Below the pieces are notes generated by a model. It was not told the DNA's origin, did not search any database, and saw only the letters and a program-made list of their open reading frames with translations. This document shows, piece after piece, positions 57,987 through 64,000 of a stretch of DNA of 64,000 nt. Made by a program: the position numbers and the translations under genes. Source of the stretch: Glomus cerebriforme. Taxonomy: Eukaryota > Glomeromycota > Glomeromycetes > Glomerales > Glomeraceae. The DNA lies in the NCBI GenBank assembly GCA_003550305.1, contig QKYT01000113.1:122988-186987 (forward strand). The letters run 5' to 3'. The first letter of the stretch is position 1; every line of letters starts with the position of its first letter.

Positions 57987-58193
57987 GAGCGTCCCTGTTG
58001 TAGCCCAAACTCTACTACATGTCCCAAATCAAACTTGGGAAAAACCTTACATCCGAAACTTGACCATGTCCCAAACTAACCCAGTCTTAAATGGTAGTTT
58101 GAGACGTTAAACATTTATTAAAATTCACTAGCTTGGTTTGGGATATGGTCCGGATTTGGGACATGGTTACGTTTGAGCTACAACATCTCCCTC
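57987..58193. mobile_element. 207-bp TIR element (MITE)
   Basis: The left end GTCCCTGTTGTAGCCCAAAC ... CATGTCCCAAATC mirrors the right end, whose reverse complement reads AGGGAGATGTTGTAGCTCAA ACG...CATGTCCCAAATC, giving about 45 bp of imperfect TIR. Inside, the phrase gtcccaaa/tttgggac recurs four times in both orientations. No coding capacity. Confidence 0.75.
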
Positions 58194-58199
58194 AAATTA

Positions 58200-58895
58200 T
58201 TGGGTAGTGGCGACATTGTGCTCAAATGATGAAATCAATAGAATTATAGGCTTGCACATGCTCTTTTGATTTTGGTCGATTTTATTTAGGGAAATTTCAT
58301 TTTCATTGAATAAAAAATAATGATATCTTGAACATTCCCTATTAATTATAGAAAAAAGACGTTTTTTAACTCCCTGGCTGTTCATCAAAATAGGAAATTC
58401 TGAAACTTTATTTTTTTTTGCCGATCAGATCACTTAACAGTCCAATCAATCACTAGCCGATCACTTAAGGGAGGTGCTTGAGAACGCCCTGCTAAAAAAG
58501 TAAAGCTATTCGGCCTAACTCAATCAACTAAATCGATTCGAATAAGGTATTCTCCGTGTCGATATTCTCTATGTCGATCCGCGTTAAAATGGTTTGATTG
58601 CGGATTAAGAATTAATTTTGGCACATTGTCATTATTGTTGTCGATCGAAATTGTATAGCAATAAAGTTTAATCTTGTCAAAATAAGACCAAAAAATGGGA
58701 GGGTGAAAATCCAATGGTTTCATGTGTTAAAAATTTGACGTCTCTTTCTGGCATTTGTTGAATTATATTAAGACGGTTAGTAAATTTCAGATTACAAATG
58801 ATCATCCAAAGTCTGGAAATTTTTATATTGATTCGTTACTTAATTATTTAGTTGAAAAAATTACTAAGGTTTATAGAATTAGTTTCTTCTCTTAG
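58200..58895. other. Intergenic region upstream of copy C
   Basis: No gene seen. The phrase 'ttaagaattaattttggcac / attgtcattattgttgtcgat' near 58605-58645 recurs upstream of copy D near 61340-61385, so the duplicated unit of C and D includes promoter DNA. Confidence 0.5.
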
Positions 58896-58899
58896 AAAT

Positions 58900-60468
58900 A
58901 TGATATTATTAGAGAAAAAATCACGGTCATCAGACAATTCAGATTATGATATAACAATAAGTGATGGAACAAACAGCTTTATGCCACCATCTCCCCCAAA
59001 CTCACTAGTTTTTTATTCTTCACCACTTCAAAAAAGTGTATATAAATCCTTTAAATCTAAATGGATAATTTTATTAATAGTTTTTATACCACTTGGATAT
59101 ATGGCTCACGGATTAAAATGGAATGATTCTTGGATTTTCATTCTAAATTTTTTGGCCATGATTCCATTAGCCATACTATTTGAATTTGCAATTAAAGATA
59201 CTAGCCTGAGAGTTGGTTGGGTATTTATCACAATTTACCACTATTCACAAACTTAAAAAATATTTCTTTACGAACTACCTTTTTTTTGCAGACAATCGGT
59301 GGCTTGTTAAACGCTATCTCCAGTAATATTGTGGAAATAATTACTTCTATAGTAGCACTCAAGAATGGACAAATACGTGTGGTTCAGGCATCAATTCTTG
59401 GATCAATTATTTTAAGTTCATTATTAATATTAGGAATTTGTTTTGTTACAGAAGGATTTCATTATAAATTACAAAAATTTAATCGAAAAGCTGCACAAAC
59501 AAATTCAAGTTTAATGACTTTAGCATTGTTGCTTTAATCATTCCTGCAGCTTTTAATGTTATTACCCGTGGTGATAGTGAAGAAGAACTATTAAAGTTAT
59601 CTCATTCAACGGCAATTATTTTATTAATAATTTATATTCTTTATCTTTTGTTCCAGGTGAGTACAATAATACACATAAATAAATCATTGCCAGTATAGCA
59701 TTTTATTTATCTCAATAAATTATTTGGTTTATTAGTTGAAAACTCATCCACATTTATACCAAAAAGATCAACTGGAAGAAAAAGAGCCTCAATTATCTTT
59801 TATTGTATCAACATTATTATTAATTGTTGTGACTGTTGCTGTAACCTTTTCTGTATATTTAATTGATTCAATCGAAGGAATTGTTAAATCTACTGGATTA
59901 AGCGAAACCTTTATCGGTTTGATTTTATTGCCTATCGTTAATAAATCTGCTGAGGTAATTCCTCGGATTATATCAGGAGTCAAACTTTTATTTTGAATTA
60001 ACAATGAACTTTTTACTTAATATAGCTTCTAAATACTGTTATCGCCGCGATAGAAAAAAAAACCGATCTTGATTTTGCTATCAGTGTTGCTAGTGGCAGT
60101 GCTATGGTAAATAGCTTTGTATTATTAATTTCCTTATTCGTAACTTTCATTATCAATTTTTTTTCTCTTTTTAGAATATCGCATTTTTCGCTTCACCATT
60201 AATTGTTATACTTGGATGGATAATAGGAAAAGACATGACATTATTTTTCGAATTATTTGAAATTATTATATTATTTGTTTCAGTTATGATGACGAATTAT
60301 CTCGTACAGGTATAATTTTTGTACTTGCGCGTTTCTTTTTAATTCAAATTGTAAAATAATGATGACCTTTTTCATTTTTAGGATGGTGAAACACATTGGT
60401 TAAAAGGTGTTATGTTGCTAGCAACGTATGTTATGATGGCTTTAGCTTTCTTTTTTCACCCCATATGA
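58900..60468 (+). pseudogene. CAX-family copy C, one-base frameshift in exon 2
   Basis: Exons: 58900-59220, 59292-59656, 59736-59954, 60026-60106, 60175-60309 and 60382-60468. I chose the ATG at 58900 because it aligns with copy D (MILLEKKS against MLLERNS); an upstream in-frame codon at 58852 is not ATG. Exon 2 is 365 nt, one short of a multiple of three: at about 59526 the sequence gcattgttgctttaatc lacks one base relative to copy D's gcatgtattagtttaatc, and the frame runs to a stop at 59535-59537. The first signature reads SNIVEIITSIVAL and the second NKSAELLNTVIAAIEKKTDL, so Asn becomes Lys and His becomes Leu beside the second Glu. The donor of exon 1 follows TGG where the other copies have CAG or AAG. 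The splice sites are otherwise all intact, implying a recent break. Confidence 0.85.
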
Positions 60469-60469
60469 T

Positions 60470-61640
60470 ATATCATACCTCATTCTAAAGCTTGTATCAC
60501 ATGATCATAGCAAAAATTTGTCACCTCTCTCGTGTCACGCCTTCATTTATTAAGTATTCTGCGTGATTTAAATTTTTTTCGGAATATGAAATCCCTATTA
60601 ATGCCATAATTCTAGTCAAAAATTTTATCAAATCACGGGATACTACTTCGACCCTGGCAGATCTATGTATTTAAACCAAAAAAGGAAAACCAAAGCCGGT
60701 CAATGCAGCTGCGTTTATCGTTATTTCTAGTTAATATTTTTTTGGCATGTAATTTTACATATATCCTTATATCTAATATACATAGATTTCATATTAATAC
60801 AAATTTTGAATTTTTCTTTAATTTTTTTTTTTTGCTGTAAATTCAATGAAAATTTTATACAAGTTTCATAAAAGCTTCCGAAATTAAATGATAATTTGAA
60901 GTTATTGGATATTAGTACATACATTATTGTCCGGAGCGAAGCGAAGGACTATATATGTTTACGCAAGGTGATAAATGATTAAGATCACGTGGAGATTTCC
61001 GGTTGTCCGCACCGTAAATTGACGAATAAAAATTGTTGTTTTGATTGTTTTGATGTTACGTTGGACAAGATATAACGATAAGGCGATAACAATAAATAAT
61101 GTCACACAAATAGTTTTTTTTCTCAAAGCTCCGGACTTACAATGGTTTCCATTGCCTAGTTTACTATCAATACTGTGCGTTAGGGGGTAAAATTAAATTA
61201 AAATTTAATGTTGTAATTATGAAGTTTATTTTTAATAATAGAATTGAACTGAATCAGGTAACCTCCTTTGTCGATTCTAATTGAATAGACAGAAATTTTG
61301 GGAATCCTCTTTCATAGGACGCACTGATAGTGTTTGTTGATTAAGAATTAGTTTTGGCACATTGTCATTATTATTGTCGATCTAAATTGTAGGTGAACAT
61401 TCTCTAATTAAGATAATAATTTGCGTAAACGAAAAAATAAAGTTTATTTATCAAAATTAGTGAAAATCTAATGGTTTCACGTGTTGAGAAGTTTTGACGT
61501 GATTTTAAAGTATGACGATCCATTCTGTAATAAAGATAATCAACTTGGCATAATTACATAATTATTAATTAACAAAATTACCAATTTATAAAATACAAAA
61601 AAAAAACAAAAATTAAAAAGTAAAACACTAAATTTTTCTT
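60470..61640. other. Intergenic region between copies C and D
   Basis: No gene seen. It contains the duplicated phrase 'ttgattaagaattagttttggcac' near 61335 shared with the region upstream of copy C, and a TATA-like ttataaaatac near 61582-61592, 58 bp before copy D. Confidence 0.45.
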
Positions 61641-61649
61641 GGAAATACA

Positions 61650-63279
61650 ATGTTATTAGAAAGAAATTCACAGTCGTCAAAAAATTCAGACTATGTTTTA
61701 ACAATAAACGAAATAAGAAACAGCTTTATGCCACCGTCCCCCCCAAATTCACCAGTTTTATATTCTTCACCATTTCAAATAAATATATATAAATTTTTTA
61801 AATCTCCATGGGTAATTTTATTAATAGTTTTTATACCACTTGGATATATGGCTCACGGATTAAAATGGAATAATTCTTGGATTTTTATTCTAAATTTTTT
61901 GGCCATGATTCCATTAGCCATATTATTTGAATTTGCAATTAAAGATGCTAGTCTGAGATTTGGTCAGGTATTTATCACAATTTACCGCAATTCACAAGAA
62001 GATTAATTAAACTTAAAAATATTTCTTTACGAACTACCTTTTTTTTTTTGTAGACAATTGGTGGCTTGTTAAACGCTATCTCGAGTAATACAGTAGAATT
62101 AATTACTTCTATAGCAGCACTCAAGAAAGGGCAAATACGTGTGGTTCAGGCATCAATTTGTGGATCAATCATTTTATGCTTATTATTAATATTAGGTATT
62201 TGTTTTGTGTCAGAGGGAATCTCTTACAAAACACAAAAATTTAATCGGATTGCTGCACAAACAAATTCAAGTTTAATGACTTTAGCATGTATTAGTTTAA
62301 TCATTCCAGCGGCTTTTAATTTTTCTGTTGAAAGAAATAATGTGAGTATCCATGAAGGAGAACTTTTAAATTTATCTCGTGCAACGGCAATTGTTTTATT
62401 AATTATCTATACTCTTTACCTTTTGTTCCAAGTGAGTACAATAATAAGCATAAATAAATTTTTGACATTTTTGTCAGTACAGCATTTTTATTCATCTCAT
62501 TTCTTGTTTGGTTTATTAGTTGAAAACTCATTCACACATATACCATAAAGAACAAAAGGAAGATGAAGAGCCTCAATTATCACTTATTGTATCAATAATA
62601 CTATTAGCTGTTGTGACTGTTGCTGTATCTTTTTCTGTATATTTAATTGATTCAATCGAAGGAATTGTTAAATCTACTGGGTTAAGCGAAACCTTTATCG
62701 GTTTGATTTTATTACCTATTATTAATAAATCTGCCGAGGTAATTCTTCGAATTTATCGGGGGAGTCAAACTTTTTTTTTTTAAATTAACAATGAACTTTT
62801 TATTGACTTAATATAGCTTCTAAATGCTGTTATCGCTGCAGTAGAAAACAAAACTGATCTTGATTTCGCTATTAGTGTTGCCACTGGCAGTTCTATGGTA
62901 AATAACATATTAATTATGATTTCCTTATTTATATATTTCATTATAAACATTTTTTTCTTTTTTTTTTTCAGCACATCTCATTTTTCGTTTCGCCATTAGT
63001 TGTTATACTTGGATGGATAATAGGACAAGACATGACATTATCTTTCGAATTATTTGAAACTATTATATTATTTATTTCAGTTATGATGACGAATCATCTC
63101 GTTCAGGTATAATTTACGTACTTGCAACGTTTCGGTTTAATTCAAATTATAAATACTAATAATATCCTTTTTCCATTTAGGGTGGTGAAACACATTGGTT
63201 AAAAGGTGTTATATTGTTAGCAACGTATATTATGATGGCTTTAGCTTTCTTCTTTTATCCAAATGATATAAAATTTTAA
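61650..63279 (+). CDS. CAX-family protein, divergent copy D
   Basis: Six exons: 61650-61967, 62054-62431, 62520-62738, 62817-62897, 62972-63106 and 63181-63279, all phase 0, giving 409 residues without a stop or frameshift. The membrane scaffold is kept ([60 protein letters not shown]). The ion-binding signatures are altered: the first is SNTVELITSIAAL in place of GNAVEL, and the second NKSAELLNAVIAAVENKTDL in place of GNAAEHVTAV, so the second Asn is replaced by Lys and the His by Leu. Both Glu remain. Exon 4 is two codons longer than in A and B, as in copy C. It is intact as a gene, so it may have a different role rather than be decaying. Confidence 0.85.
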
Positions 63280-63905
63280 GTATTGCAAATATCATCACGA
63301 CGGCAGAATACATAATTTCTAGTCAACCTCTTACCAGCATTAATCTTAATTCTGTCACTGGTGACCATTAGTTAGCAAATCTCTGTATTTAAACCAAAAA
63401 AGGAAAGGTCTAGGTCCATAGGATCACATAGGATCAGACATTTAAAATTGGATTATTTTAGTTAATATGTAATTTTAGACTTTTTTTTTTTGCAAATTTT
63501 ATACGTATATCAATTGTATTATAGAAACCTTCAGTTATTAGATATTAATATTAAATTTTTATTTTTTTGTTGAATCGACCGAAGATCAATATACCCCTGA
63601 CTCCTGATGTTAGGATCGACGTCAAAACATCAAAAACTCTGCCTAACTAATATAATTTAATTTGTATTATGTAAACTCGATTCATTCATTTTATTTAATA
63701 CCGAATAAAAATAAGGGGTCTAAACCTATAACCTAAACGGGATGCGATCATTGTTAATAAAATAGGAACACGTGAAAAGCATAAAAAAGAATAATAATTT
63801 GTTATCAAATATGGAATGATCTGAAATATCATAACAAATCTGCTCCTATTATGTAATGAAAAGTATGTAAATGTGAAAGACTAAATGAGTGATTCATAGT
63901 AACTT
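63280..63905. other. Intergenic region
   Basis: No gene seen. Part of the 3' region is alike to that of copy C (tttaaaccaaaaaaggaaa near 60670 and 63390), marking the end of the C/D duplicated unit. Confidence 0.5.
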
Positions 63906-64000
63906 ACCACAAAGAACCTGCAGAGCAAATACATTTTATTTTGTTACAGGATTGGAAGCATATGGGCGATAATTATCTCTGCAGCGTTGCCAACAATAGA
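63905..64000 (-). pseudogene. Edge of another CAX copy or relic
   Basis: The last 35 bases ('atctctgcagcgttgccaac') match the end of exon 3 of copies A and B (reverse complement encodes IVGNAAEI), and 63909-63965 resembles their exon 4 with deletions ('acctgcagagcaaatacattttatt'). The spacing between these pieces is too short for a normal intron, so this copy is probably decayed; it continues past the window. Confidence 0.6.

Overview
The window looks like nuclear DNA of an arbuscular mycorrhizal fungus (Glomeromycotina, most like Rhizophagus or Glomus). It is very AT-rich. The genes that can be read use short GT-AG introns, mostly 50-130 nt, under the standard genetic code. It also carries gene families I associate with these fungi: MULE/FAR1-type transposases, tyrosine recombinases, F-box/LRR proteins, SAM-domain nucleases and coiled-coil proteins. 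There are two assembly gaps (10115-10709 and 25359-26078). I saw no rRNA, tRNA or CRISPR array. All family calls are by eye, not from a search.

Layout. 1-13 kb is repeat and relic DNA: a terminal-inverted-repeat (TIR) element at 2585, a GGCCA-type element at 2105, a hAT-like non-autonomous element at 4343-5768 with an 8-bp target-site duplication and an internal minisatellite, a MULE transposase relic at 6090-8065, and a mariner-like MITE at 11679. 13-19 kb is gene-bearing: a small repeat protein (minus), a three-exon Ser/Pro-rich protein (plus), and a six-exon aldo-keto reductase (minus). 19.8-21 kb is palindromes and MITEs.

21.6-29.2 kb is a string of broken mobile genes on the plus strand: an archaeo-eukaryotic primase fused to a D5-like (DUF5906) helicase, a tyrosine recombinase, a coiled-coil/retropepsin/gag-like unit and a frameshifted F-box/LRR gene. 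29.8-31.8 kb holds a SAM-domain plus PD-(D/E)xK nuclease gene with two one-base frameshifts, then an intact coiled-coil gene. 32.1-33.5 kb (minus) has a DUF4258-like ORF followed by a double-DUF2283 ORF, the arrangement of a bacterial toxin-antitoxin-like pair, inside a eukaryotic genome; the DUF2283 gene ends in a triplicated 134-bp repeat. 33.7-37 kb holds further small or broken genes.

37-41.6 kb is mostly non-coding, with a 49-nt hairpin and a retroposed fragment flanked by a 15-bp duplication. 41.6-42.4 kb (minus) is a three-exon secreted, probably GPI-anchored protein. 43-50 kb is non-coding with repeats.

50.5-64 kb is an array of vacuolar Ca2+/H+ exchanger (CAX) genes: A and B on the minus strand, a relic (minus), C and D on the plus strand, and the edge of another copy (minus) at the window end. 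All four readable copies share the same six-exon structure, so they arose by local duplication. Copy A keeps both canonical GNxxE motifs; B, C and D progressively lose residues around the second glutamate, and C has a one-base deletion. The array therefore seems to hold one normal transporter beside divergent or decaying copies.
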